NCBI GenBank assembly: GCA_963693315.1
Contig: OY856188.1
Location: forward strand, 156,761,920 to 156,825,919
DNA length: 64,000 nucleotides
Direction: 5' to 3'
Source: Diogma glabrata
Lineage: Eukaryota > Arthropoda > Insecta > Diptera > Cylindrotomidae
The notes beneath the pieces are model-generated. The model saw only the letters and a program-made list of their open reading frames with translations, had not been told where the DNA came from and made no database searches. Positions 9,966 to 23,697 of the stretch are shown piece by piece; the stretch's first letter is position 1; each line of letters begins with the position of its first letter. Position numbers and translations under genes: made by a program.

Positions 9966-10111
9966 CTTAATCTAAGTTGTAGAGTCATCTGTCATCGTTA
10001 TGAGAAAACAAAACATTGAAGATTCATTTAAGATTCTTCATGTCCACAAGTTCACCTCAATTCAACGTTTTTTTAGTGTTAGCAAAATCTTCGCTTCTGC
10101 GAACACTATCC
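9966..10111 (+). other. 3' untranslated region with hairpin, no polypurine tract
   Basis: 146 bp between the pol stop and the 3' LTR. The sequence just before the LTR is pyrimidine-rich, not the expected polypurine tract. A hairpin is possible at 10075-10107 (AGTGTTAGC opposing GCGAACACT). How plus-strand synthesis is primed is unclear. Confidence 0.6.
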
Positions 10112-11954
10112 TGTAACGTTTGCATTCGGTTCCTTATAACCATACTCTACAGAATTTATTCAAGATTCCAAGTTGGTAAAACTTTTCTGTTCAACAACAA
10201 GAAACAAAATTATTTTCTTATACTCATGAATCTATTTCAAAATTCTACCTCACCGATATGTTAAAATGAGTAATATTCGATTCATAAAAATTAAACTTGT
10301 AAATTATTTAAACCTATTAAGATGTGAATCAAATTTATTGATTATCAATTGACCGTTACGGTACATGTAGTAAATGCAAAAAAAGGAAATGGTTTTGGAT
10401 CAAATTTATATATAGGTCAATGTTAATAATTATTTACATTTGAATTACAAGTTTTTTTTCTATGTATAAACAAATTAAATTTCTTGATTTTGTTATGCTT
10501 GTATTTTTAAATTCAAAACAGCTGATCGCAATAAAGATGGATTATCATTGCCATCTATTAATTAAATAAACATTACCGATAAACTGCAAAGTAAATTGGG
10601 ATTCTTTATTTAATTTAGTTTTGATAAATTTTGATTTATTTTTGCGGGTTTCCGGCAAAAATTAAATATAAGAGACGGTTTTCTTTCAACTTATCTCTCT
10701 TGCTAGCTATTGCTAGCTGTTACAAGTTCTAGGCTTCTAACTGAAGTAAGTTAGCAAGCGTGGCTTAGGTTCCAGCCAAATAAATTTTATATTGTGTATA
10801 TAATGTAACTTTTTAAAAGTTTTTTTTTATTGATATTCACGTGTTTGTGTTAATTTAGAAAATTGTAATTTTTTTTGGAACCAGCGAATCATAGTGTATT
10901 TTGGCTAGAAAGTTTTAAAATAAACTTAAATAAAATAACAAAAAACTTTACAAGCAAAACAAAATTTAATTTAAATACATAAAAGAAAAATAATGATGGC
11001 CACAATTTGTGCTAAAAAAAAATTTATGTGATTATAAAGCCATCACGCTAAAAGTATTTTATATGAAATAAAAACAAAAAAAAAAAATTATGTACAGTTT
11101 AGTTAAATATATGTATACTAAATAAAATTTATATAATGTTTCTGAAGTTATAATAAAAAAAAAAAAAAGGAACAAATATTAAGATAAAACTAAAACATAA
11201 ACTTTTATTGCTTTAAAATTAATTAATGAATTAAAGGAAAATATTGATCATATGGTGCTGTTAATATATCATATGTGCTGTTAATGTATCAAATGTTGTT
11301 CGTATGTGCTGTTAATATATCAAGTTGAAGCATACGTTATTTATTTGCGAATGTATGATTTCGTCACAAAATTTAAGCCAAACTAAGGAAAGAATTACTT
11401 GGAAAATAGATTTTGATTTTGTACCTTAAACGGATGAAGAATATTTAAGAGAAAGACTACTGGAAGAAATATTATCAAACAAATTGGGAAATTTATGCAG
11501 CTCGTGATTGATTTTACCAACCCATCATCTATGGTGAAACAAATTGGATTCGTTGTGAGTTTCTTTTTTTTCTTAATTTATTTTAATAAAGTAAAATTTT
11601 GTGACAATATATTTTTTTTGATTAATGCTATTAAATGAAAATCTTGTATTTTTGTTATTTAAATAATTTTATTTCTAATATGATGAGGCAGTAAACTTAG
11701 TAGTTTGATAGTGAAGATGACCGATTTCTTTTTTTTACTCTAATTCTGGGCGATCGTGAGTAAGCTATAAAGTGGAAAGTAGATTTAATTCCTTTTTTAA
11801 TTTTTTTGTTATGTGGGTACTCTGAATATAAAAATTTTTCTTTGTAAGTAATGATCACTATCATGAACCCTGATACTGAGACTTTATATCTCGTGGTGAT
11901 AGAAGTACCCGGTGATCATCTTTCGGTAAATCCTACCAAAAAGAATACGTTACA
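10112..11954 (+). repeat. 3' LTR of the RING-Gag Gypsy element
   Basis: Copy of the LTR at 1289-3131, same length, with a single difference noticed by eye (G versus A in the run AAGCTTAAATA/AAACTTAAATA). The unique sequence just before it ends ...CACTATCC and shows no polypurine tract. The host non-LTR element resumes right after the CGTG duplication at 11955-11958. Confidence 0.95.
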
Positions 11955-12442
11955 CGTGTTTGGTTAAAAGTTTAAAAAATCTCTCTGATATGGATGTTGA
12001 AAATTATGATGTGCTACCAATATTTTCAACCAATTTTAACTTAATTACTTTGAACATCAATACAGATATTCACTCTCTTAAAAAAGAAATGAGTGATACG
12101 GAAATTAAAAATAAACTAGACAAAATAATAGAAAACTTTAGATCAGATATCATTATTTTTACGGATGGATCAGTTAATATTGAAAAGAAGAGGTCAGGAT
12201 GTGCGGTTTATATTCAAAACACTAAAGGAAAATATAGCATAACCATCAATTATGTGACTTCATCGTTATACACAGATTTGAGGGCAATTCTTCAGGCCTT
12301 ACAAATAGTAGAACAAAAAGAATATACAGGACAACAAATTTTAATAGTTTCTGATTCCAAAAGCTCGTTGGAGATGTTAAGTAACAATAATTACAAGAAT
12401 AATAACAATAAAGTGTGTATTGAAATAAAGCAGATGATAGAA
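11955..12442 (+). pseudogene. RNase H domain of the same interrupted non-LTR element
   Basis: Continuation of the non-LTR pol gene after the LTR element inserted at 1289-11954. If the LTR element and one copy of the CGTG duplication are ignored, the codon interrupted at the insertion is restored and the two halves are in one frame. A type I RNase H domain is visible: an IIIFTDGS motif with the first catalytic Asp, a TDLRAILQAL helix in place of the usual catalytic-Glu helix, and LIVSDSKSSLEML with the third catalytic Asp. It would remove element RNA during reverse transcription. The end of the domain and the element's 3' end fall in the N gap starting at 12443. Confidence 0.85.
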
Positions 12443-12642
12443 NNNNNNNNNNNNNNNNNNNNNNNNNNNNNNNNNNNNNNNNNNNNNNNNNNNNNNNNNN
12501 NNNNNNNNNNNNNNNNNNNNNNNNNNNNNNNNNNNNNNNNNNNNNNNNNNNNNNNNNNNNNNNNNNNNNNNNNNNNNNNNNNNNNNNNNNNNNNNNNNNN
12601 NNNNNNNNNNNNNNNNNNNNNNNNNNNNNNNNNNNNNNNNNN
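12443..12642. other. Assembly gap (200 N)
   Basis: Exactly 200 unknown bases. The non-LTR RNase H runs into its left side and the last exon of the transposase-like gene into its right side, so both ends of those elements are hidden. The round size suggests a placeholder, so distances across it are unreliable. Confidence 0.99.
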
Positions 12643-14687
12643 TAGAATTAATTGCTCTTTTTTGGATGTTTAAAATTTGAAATGGCTCTGTTTCATCCAA
12701 ACTAGTTTTAAATTGAATTTTCCCAAATTCTTTGGTATATCGCAACCATCGCACAGAAAGCCAAGAAATTTAGAAAAAAATTATAATTAGTTTTAAATGA
12801 AAATTATCGTAATGAAACTTACCTCTCGTCTTTGGTCGAAAAATAAATTTTTTTTTTGCAATTTGGTCAAAACTAAAAAAGTCATTTTGAGTCATTTCTA
12901 CTACTCGCTGCTTTTTCTTAACCACTCGCTACTAAATTGTACCAATCTCGGGGATGGCATATACGAGCTGAAGTTAATTTTTTCTCTTTTTCTATGGCCC
13001 GTGGTCTGTGTCGCATTCCATGTGCGTGTGTCCAACAACCAGGAATTTGTGATCAATAACCTCAACATTTGGATTTATTTGAATAAATAGCAAAAACATT
13101 GATGCTATATAGCTATTTTTATTTTGTCCTGGACACGAATCGCTATAGAAAATAAGCCGTTTTACTGTAGGTGGTAACTGGTTAATGTGCTTATACAAAC
13201 ATGATGCAATCTCATTTCCTCCACGTTTGCCAATTGCTTCGTGCCACATATGGTTAAATGGAATATTGGACCCGCATTCATGAATCGTTAAATTAAACGT
13301 CCATAATTGCCGTTTATAAAATGAGATAGATGTCCGTATAAAAGGCGTGGGAAGGCACTGTTGTAAATCAAAAGGGTACACTCTCATTGAAGAATCGGTT
13401 TTTGCTGTTGCCTTATCCAAATTTTTGCTTTTGTATGCGAATTCAGCATCGTCTTGGTGTTTTTTTTGTCGCACTATTAAATTTTCCTTATTTGTTCCTT
13501 CAGCCAATTCTATTTCAAGTTTTATTTTGTCACACGAACTACAAGTGTCTAATTTTGGTTTCTTAAAAGACAAGTTGGTTTCCTTAAAAATGTTCGTATA
13601 TGTACTTAATGAAACTGAATTTTCGCTGGTGTCACAGTACATTCGGTACATCTTAGTGATATTCAAATCAGTTGGTAAATATTTCTTTGTAGTGTCACGG
13701 CGTGTGTAGTGTGATTCATAGGCCGGGAATGAATTGATGTGTGATCTAATATTATCCACAATGTCTTGTTGTAATTTATGTGGTGGTGTATGCTTGCCAC
13801 GTTGATCCAATTTAATAACAGTGCTAGAAGAATTAAGCTTCTTCTCAATTACGGTGTCGATAAATTTAAGAGACTCGCCAAGCGTAACAACAAAACATCC
13901 TTTGCAAACAACCACTTTATCTCCGTGAATAAAGAACCAATAGAGGCAAGAGTGACGACGATTTCTTAGTGGCATTTTATCGTGATATACTTTTTGGCAT
14001 TTTAGTTAACAAGCTCAATTAATCCAGAGACAAATGCTACTCTCAAATCATAGTTTCCTAGTGCCCAATACTGTTGAAAAATATTCTCCTGGTTTTGGAA
14101 GCTTAACCGACTTTTGCAATTTTTTCTGCAGTTTGTAAGTTCTTTAAATTTACGCTCAAGAACAAGTTTTCCTGTCTTATTGACATAGGATTTACCAGAA
14201 TTTCGTTTGCGTTTTCTGGTTTGTTTATTTTCTTTTACAACAGGCGATTGTTCTTGAAAAGCTTCATGGTTACCATCGACATCATCTGATACACCACTTT
14301 CATTTTGCAATTCTTCGACAACATTTTTCTCAATCATTAGCGTAATTCTATTTATTTCCAAAATTTCCGAATCATCTGAAGGTATATAATTGGGGTCATC
14401 TACACTATCGTCCAAAATATGATATTCGTCCATGTTGTAAAAATGGTCTTCGTTTTCCATTTCTATATTGTGTTCATCATTCGGCCTGATTTCCGTTGCG
14501 GAATGAATTTCAGTTAATCGTACTAGGGGATCTTTTAAATTTACCAAAATTAGCAATGGCATTATAACTAAAATGAAAATATATTACCTGAATTTGATGA
14601 ACCTGGTTGGTTATAACACGCTTTATTAGGTGTCGACACCGCACACGACTTAGCCATTTCAACCATTTCCATAGCTCTTAACGACAT
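12643..14687 (-). pseudogene. Transposase-like gene (DSCPGQNKN family), broken, with intron
   Basis: Minus-strand gene of a large insect repeat family whose C-terminal half carries the motifs YSDSCPGQNKN and VGHTHMECD; the Asp residues suggest a DDE-type nuclease core, and I associate the family with DUF7869-type proteins, an identification from memory. Exon 1 is 14588-14687 (start MSLRAMEMVEMA), with a 65-nt intron (14523-14587, CAG|GTAAT donor, CTAG acceptor) that restores frame. Then come an acidic region, a basic patch (RKRKRNSGKSY) and Cys clusters. A stop plus frameshift occurs near 13976-14002. After the HTHMECD motif a one-base shift (near 12990) and stops follow, yet recognisable segments (ARICHPRDWYN, RWLRYTKEFG) continue to the gap. 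Not functional as written. Confidence 0.75.
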
Positions 14688-17048
<2,361 letters not shown>

Positions 17049-17070
17049 GATATGAGATATAACGAAAACG

Positions 17071-18040
17071 ACCGGCACTCTCACGGTTGCATTTGTTGAG
17101 GTAGATCAAAAAATAATTCTGTCCTTGTGTGTTCTAAGAATATCTTGGACAAGTTCGTGAATCAGCAAAATCCGACACGTGGTTAAGAAACTAGAGGCTT
17201 TTTCTGAAAAAAATTGATTTTTTAAAACCGTTATAACGGCCGTTTGGATACTAACATTTCAAAAAAATTAACAAATTTAGAATCTTTGGAATCTTTTTTA
17301 TCAATTTGTTTTAAAAATAGACCTCTGCAGTTAGAGGTTCCTGAGTGAGCGGCTCCAACAAAAAAACTTGCAAAAAAAAATTTTTTTTGGAACAACCGGC
17401 ACTCTCACGGTCGCATTTATAAGTCCAGATCAAAAATCCTTTTCTAAAAATGTGCGTTTTATTAAAATCTTGGACAAGTTTGTAAATCAGCCCAATCCAA
17501 CACACGGTTAAGAAACTAGAGGCTTTATACTAAAAAAGAACTCTGTTTTTTAGATCCGTTATAACGACCGTTTGGATTCTAATATTTTTAAAACCTTCAT
17601 AAATTTAGTATCTTTAAAAGCTTTGTAATCAGTTTATTTCAATAAAAAGATCTCTGCAGATGAAGGTTTCTGAGTGAGCGGCTCCAACAAAAAAGCTTGT
17701 AAAACACAAAATGCGTCTGAATCAACCGGCGCTCTCACGGTTGTATTTTTGGAGCCAGATGAAAAAACCTTCCGTAAACATGTGTGTTTTATTAATATCT
17801 TGGACAAGTTCGTAAATCAGAAAAATCTGACTCATGGCTAAGGAACTAGAGGCTTTATACTAGAAAAAAAAGTGGTGTTTTTAATCCGTTATAACGGCCG
17901 TTTGGATACTAATATTTTTAAAATCTTCATAAATTTAGAATCTGTGGAAACATTTTAATCCGTTTCTTATAAATATAAACCTCTGCAGTTAGAGGTTTTT
18001 GACTTGTTGGCTTCAACAAAAAAGTTTGCAACAATCCCCA
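17071..18040. repeat. Three-copy tandem repeat, about 325 bp
   Basis: Units start with ACCGGC(A/G)CTCTCACGG at 17071, 17395 and 17725 (periods 324 and 330). Each holds CTTGGACAAGTTYGT, GGTTAAGAAACTAGAGGC, the palindrome CCGTTATAACGG and GGCTCCAACAAAAAA in the same order. The copies have diverged clearly. Satellite-like and non-coding. Confidence 0.9.
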
Positions 18041-19257
18041 ACTACAATTTCCAAAAACAGTCAATGTCAACCTTATAACAGTAAAAAAAATAAAAGATTT
18101 GAATAGAATAAATTAATTCTTTTTCTTAGAAATAAATTATCTTGATATTTTGCAGTAATTGCACGACATATGATATAGAGTAGGTTTGTGTCATAAATTG
18201 TCACACACATGTTCTGTGGTAGATTTGATATTTGTTTGTTGCAAAATTGAATAGATATAATTTTGCTTATAGTTATAAAATTAAAGATAATTTTGCTAAT
18301 TTTAAAATTTGTTCAATATCTGTTTGAAATTAGTTTGTTTTGTTTAAACTAATCTGATACATCAGATTCTACTGGCACACAAAACTGTCTGATCTCGAAA
18401 TCTACCTATTTCTAGCGGATATACGTGCCGCTTGGACTTTTTAGTTTTATGATTGTTTTTTATGAATGTTTTATTTGGAAGTTAGTGGCTACATTAAGAT
18501 GTAGTACACCGTGGTTGATATTCTAAGGTGGTTAGCTCGGTAACGCTCCTATTTATGGAGGATAAACGCCACACAGAAAAGAAATACTTTCAGAACACCG
18601 TATTTTTATAGATGTGGTAAATTCCGCCCATCAAATCAATAGTTTCCTGTTTATTTAACTTTTGACCCATTTTGTAACTGTTGTCAGAAAACTATGCTAA
18701 AAGTATGCCCAATGAAAAAGTATGGCACTAAAATAATAAATTATTCTCTGTTACCGACGAAAAGTTTTAAAAGTGTTGCATTTTTTAAAGACGTTTACAT
18801 ATTATAAAAATTTTCCTAAACTTAATCGACTAAATTTAATCGACATTGAAAGAACAAATTCAATAAAACAAAACAAAGAGAAAAGTTTTTTTTTTCAAGA
18901 TTTGTTTAAAGCTTGGATCTACTATTTCGAGAAAGTTGTTTAAAGAATTTTTTGTTGTAAATAAATGTGAAGAAAACAATTGTTTAAAAGATTTTTGAAA
19001 TTAAATTACTATTTTAAAAAACTCAAGTAAGAATTTTAATGATATCCATTAAAAAGTTACAATTGATACTTTACGTTTGCAGATTAGTTACAAAATTTTT
19101 ATTGATTTAGAAAGGATTTACCTAGGACAAATGCTAATCCAACAAATGATTTTATTATATGTAAAATTATATAACTAATTTTTTATTTCTAAATAAATAA
19201 ACTTCCTGGAATACATATAGAAAACGCAATTGCGGTGACATCCCTATCAGTGTGAGT
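18041..19257. other. AT-rich DNA, nothing recognised
   Basis: No ORF with a known motif and no clear repeat. A tRNA-like phrase near 18530 was examined and not accepted. Confidence 0.6.
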
Positions 19258-19985
19258 TAGGGTTTCTCTTTTCCCGTAGAAATTACAATCCCGGGAAGCC
19301 GGGACAAAAAGTATTAAATTTCCGGGATCCCGGGAAATCCCGGGAAACGCTAAAAGGCTAGATTTTTCTAATTGGGTGGTAGAAAAATGTGTAGAATTAA
19401 AACAGCACAAAAAATGCGCTTGATTTTTAAATTTCCATTATTTTTAATTAGAAAAACTTCAAAAATTAAATAAAAAAGAATACATAAAAACAAAACAAAA
19501 GTTAATTCATAATACTAATTTTTAAACAATTTTTCAAAAAAATAGGTTGTCCATGGCGCCTGCACTCAATTTTGTCCGAATTTTCGTGACGAAACGTCCC
19601 TTGAACCATCCGTCCAAGAGAACCATTGAACATAAATTAAGAGAAATGAAGCGCAAGCTTTAGGTGGATTTCTCAGAAAAATCTACCTATTTTAAGTTTG
19701 ATTGGTTTTAATTTGTTGTGCTTATATGTGTCAAAAAAACCATTCAAAAAAACCATGATACCATATGTGTCAAAAAAAAACATTTTCCTAATTTTGAACG
19801 AAATTAATAGCTACAGAGGGAAAATAATTAAAAACTACTCGATTTTCGAGTGAGAAAACTTTTAATATATTTGAAAAAAGTACAAAAAATGTTAACAAAA
19901 ATTAGCGGGATACCCGGGATCCCGGGGGTGAAAACGGGATAAAAATTTACCCCCGGGATCCCGGGATCCCGTTTGAGAAACCCTA
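19258..19985. mobile_element. Non-autonomous hAT-type element (MITE)
   Basis: 728-bp element with terminal inverted repeats TAGGGTTTCTC / GAGAAACCCTA and an exact 8-bp target duplication GTGTGAGT (19250-19257 and 19986-19993). An 8-bp duplication with a YAGGG terminus is characteristic of the hAT superfamily. Subterminal regions are full of CCCGGG/GGGATCCCGGG phrases; the interior is AT-rich with no transposase. A second, truncated copy is at 32632-33203. Confidence 0.88.
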
Positions 19986-20119
19986 GTGTGAGTTGAAAGC
20001 GCTTTGTATTAAAATTAATTTAGGATGATATAATTTAGAATGACATAAAAATTAGTAAGTTTTTAATGAAAAATATACGGAAGTGTTACATTATAATGTA
20101 AAACAGTATTTAAAAACCG

Positions 20120-20460
20120 GGCCAAGCACTCAATTAAAGAAACATTGCATTTTTTAGAATTTTGCGGTGCACAGTTTTTGAGCTATTGTCAAAAAACCAC
20201 AAATTTCAGAGCGTTCCCGCTCTCTACATTTCGAAATCATAGTGAAGTCTCAAATAATTATATTTCTGTGCGTTTAGGGGATGGGAGTAGGGAGGGTTAA
20301 AAAAACCTTTGTTGACCTAAACGAGTGTCATTTCAAAGAGCACCTAATTTAAGAAACATTGCAATTTTTTTTAGCATTTTGCGGTGCACAGTTTCTGAGT
20401 TATTGTCAAAAAGTGCAACTTTCAGACCGTTCCCCTTCTTGTGTCATTTCGATCAATTTA
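20120..20460. repeat. Two-copy direct repeat
   Basis: A phrase beginning AAGAAACATTGCA and running through TTGCGGTGCACAGTTT, TTGTCAAAAA and the CGTTCCC region occurs at about 20137 and 20353 (period about 215 bp). Non-coding; an old tandem duplication. Confidence 0.7.
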
Positions 20461-23269
20461 TGAGATATTGAAATTTACAATGAAATATTTATTTTGTTAT
20501 GCGTCTATGGTCTGGCGATATAAAGAATTTACAACACAACTTTATGTCAATTATTTTTGATATTGTGTTCTTTTACATTCACAGAACCCTTGGCGAGTGA
20601 GTTTTATTTGCCCTTGTCTGACTTTTTTTGTTTCATACATTTTAACTTATATTTGATGGTGAATAAAAACAACTAGATTAATTACACACGCGGCAATCAC
20701 TAATTATAGAATTTGCCTCACCGTTAGCTTAATCATCGTTTACAAAAAAAAAAAAAAAAAAACAAAACTCGAGTACCCAATTTCATAAACAAAATAACAT
20801 AAATCAAAACCTTCCCATAATTATAGCAAATAACCAAAAACAGTCAACAACAAGAGAAATCCGTTTTCGCATACATATTTAAAAATAATATATATTTACA
20901 AAATAAAGAAATTCAATTAAAATCAAATAACAAAATAAACCAATTTAAAATAACAAAGGGTAAGTTATTGAAAAGGATGGTTTCGCCCTTTTTAATCACA
21001 AATCCTAATGTCCTCTTTTCATATTTTATCCATATAACCTTTGTCAAAAATATTTTGATGGGTAACTTTTAGTTTTTGGCATGTAATAGAAGATCGTATT
21101 ACTAGTGCAAGCACGTTTTCTAAACAAGAGTTTAGTTTGTAATCACTCGCATTTGGAAACACAATTCGCGCTAGAAATACGCACTAGTTTTTGTAACAAA
21201 TGCACAATATTTATTTATTATTTATTTAATTGTTGATTCTATAATTTATTTATCAAATTTAAAAACATATGTATATAATCAAATCAACAAATTCATCAAA
21301 TAAACAGAAATAAACATTAAATTTTATAAAAGAAATTTTCCGATTACCGCTGATCAAATTATTCACCGTTCACCTATACATATTTATTTGAATATCATTA
21401 AGAAAAAAATAATTGCTTAGTTAGTAATTTTGAAAATAATATATTACAAGATCAAGGATTTGAGATACAAAATTCAACAACTAGTAATTTCAACAATCAA
21501 TTCAACAACAATAAGTTTATTAAAAAATTTATTACAATTACTATAAGTTAAGACTTATACAAATTTATTTAGTTATTTTTTTTTATAATATAAATGATTC
21601 CTTGTTTCTTTTGCCAACATAAATTTTATAATGTTACCATGAGATAGATTTTTTTGTGTTGTATGTATGGATGAGTTTGTGTATAATATGGAAAGACAAG
21701 TATCTCGTCAACAAGCAAATGGCTAGTGACTATATTCCCACGACCAATAAAATTACCTCTCTGATTTACAGCTGCGGGAAATGTTGAGAATGTCACTGGC
21801 TGTTTGATGTCTAATTGATTTATTGCTAGATAATTAATTTCTTATTATTCTATTTTATCATAATTAATTTCCACAATGATTTTATTGTATTACTAAAACA
21901 TCAAATGTAAAATGAAGTTTGCTAGCATGTAGAAATTATTAAAGAATATATCAGGTATATAATATATTAGGTAAAAAATTTTAATCGTGTTTGTGTTTGT
22001 CACTAAATTTTTCAGATTGCGATTACAATAGTTGAGATCGCGATCAGAGATAATCGTGCTTTGGCTTGTGTCTGTCAATGGTATTACATTCAACATCTAA
22101 ACAATTTTCAAGCACAAAACAAAACACCCCCCAACTTAAAAGATCAAATTTGTTCAAACTATTGATTAAGTATATATATAAGGTAAGTATACCATATTAC
22201 GTGTTATTAAGGTTTGGCTCATTTTAGGATGAATTTAAAATTTTTGACGCAACAAAAATAACATATAAAGTGGTTTATTATAATTATATAGCTATTTTGT
22301 TTACCATTTTGTACATCAAAAAGTTTTAAAAAGTGGTGTAATGGCATTTATTAATACTTCAAATGACCTCTGTATTGTCTCTAATTCCGTGCTAAAAAAT
22401 TGATAATGTAACTAATTCCGTGTTAGTGCGTCCCTAATTCCGTGATATTTAAATAAATACCCATTTTGTATTTTAAAGAGTTGGACAGAGAAGAATTTTC
22501 TTTTTAAACCAAATGCTTTATTTTTTATAATACTTGTCTACGTTTCAGTGGCGTCATTTCACCAAAATCTTGGGGGGGGGGGGGGGGGGGGGTCTGAGAA
22601 TTTAAATGACATAAAAAGAGTTTTTTCGTAAAACATAACATACACATTTTTATACACACATATATTTAAAAGCATTTAAATGCATCGACTTAGAAATAAA
22701 AATAAAATGCTTTTGAGCTACATTGGTTACTCTGCTAGTCTGCTGGTGTTGTTTCATCGAAGAGAATGCCACAAAGTTCTGCAAAATCCCTTCATTTGTT
22801 AAAAATAATTTCAAATTTAGTATCATCTCTGCATTAAAGCACTTGTGCTAGAAATTATTATATCTTTGCTTTGTAACTGTTCAGAGAGTGAATTTGTAAA
22901 CGAAAGCAGATCGTGCTGCATAGAAAAAAAATGATGGTTTTTCAATACGATTTTTTAGCTCCCGGGCATCCCGGGATTTAAAATTTATGAGTCACATAGT
23001 CCCAGGATCCATAAAACACCACGGGATTGCAATCCCTATGTGACCCCTCTTATGTCGAATCGTTTTTTTGTTTGTTTGTTTGTTTTCCTTTATTTGTCTC
23101 AGAGAGAAAGAGTTATGTCTACCCTAAACTGACCAGAGCCAAATCGTTCAAATGTGGGACAAAATGCAAACATTCTTCCAAATACTAACTAATTAGAATT
23201 TCTATTGCGAGAAAGTGGAACGGTGAAAACGTGCTAACTAGATTGTGCATAAATTTACTATTTAATGCT
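20461..23269. other. Non-coding AT-rich region with simple tracts
   Basis: No gene recognised. It contains a poly-A tract (about 20743-20761), three copies of CTAATTCCGTG near 22379-22443, a run of 21 G (22572-22592), and a CCCGGG-rich patch at 22958-23030 that resembles one end of the hAT MITE at 19258-19985. Confidence 0.6.
22572..22592. repeat. Poly-G run
   Basis: 21 consecutive G in an otherwise AT-rich region. The length is likely to vary and to be error-prone in assembly. Confidence 0.95.
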
Positions 23270-23697
23270 CTCCTTTACTATTTGTTTACTATTTAATTCT
23301 TCAAAAAATTCTTTTATTTTAATTGGACATTCAACCGTTAGGAAATGTGCTTGCAGTGGTTCGTGCATTTTCTAAATTCTTTCTAGTGCTGGCATTACCG
23401 CCAGCCAGCGAGTTTCACTGTATCCAATAAGTTTATTATGTTCGACATTACTTTTGCCGCAGAACTCCTTCAACGTCTTCAGTAAAGACAGTAAAATATC
23501 CAATTCTTTTTAACCCTGCCATTTAAATCAGCAGCATTTCTTATTGCATTATTTAGAATATGGGCTGCGAATCCAATACCCAATACACTCTGGTTCAAAC
23601 TCGAGTTTAGCTTGTTTTCAAATTTTCACCCCTTGACGTGACACCACTAAAATTGAGGTTCGTGTTATCAGCGCAAATTGCCACTAACTTTTTGTCA
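23270..23697 (-). pseudogene. hAT transposase relic
   Basis: Translating the minus strand across frames gives an ordered series of hAT transposase-like segments: AICADNTNLNFSG (catalytic-core region), LGIGFAAHILNNAIRNAAD (matching the family's ...CxAHxLNN block), then LSLLKTLKEFCG and KLIGYSETRWLAVMPALERI (matching the YSxTRW block). At least two frameshifts and several stops separate them, so it cannot be active. It may belong to the same family as the CCCGGG-rich MITEs nearby, which would need the lost enzyme, but this link is only suggestive. Confidence 0.75.

Larger units (their letters stand above)
1289..11954 (+). mobile_element. Intact Ty3/Gypsy LTR retrotransposon with RING-finger Gag
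   Basis: Complete 10,666-bp element. Two direct LTRs of equal length (1843 bp; 1289-3131 and 10112-11954) start TGTAACG and end CGTTACA, forming a short inverted repeat. A 4-bp duplication CGTG flanks it (1285-1288 and 11955-11958). A PBS follows the left LTR; gag (5152-6591) and pol (6525-9965) are open, overlap in the -1 frame and lack premature stops. Domain order protease, RT, RNase H, integrase is that of Ty3/Gypsy. No env ORF is present. I noticed one difference between the LTRs (near 2098 versus 10921), so the insertion is recent and the element may still be active. Its pol is clearly related to that of the element at 35904-44870. Confidence 0.96.

Noticed and set aside
11960..12442. 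RNase H as a separate host gene
   Set aside because: Removing the LTR element and one duplication joins it in frame to the RT at 12-1288.
18525..18575. tRNA-like phrase GGTTAGCTCGGTAACGC
   Set aside because: Resembles an A box but no B box or cloverleaf follows.
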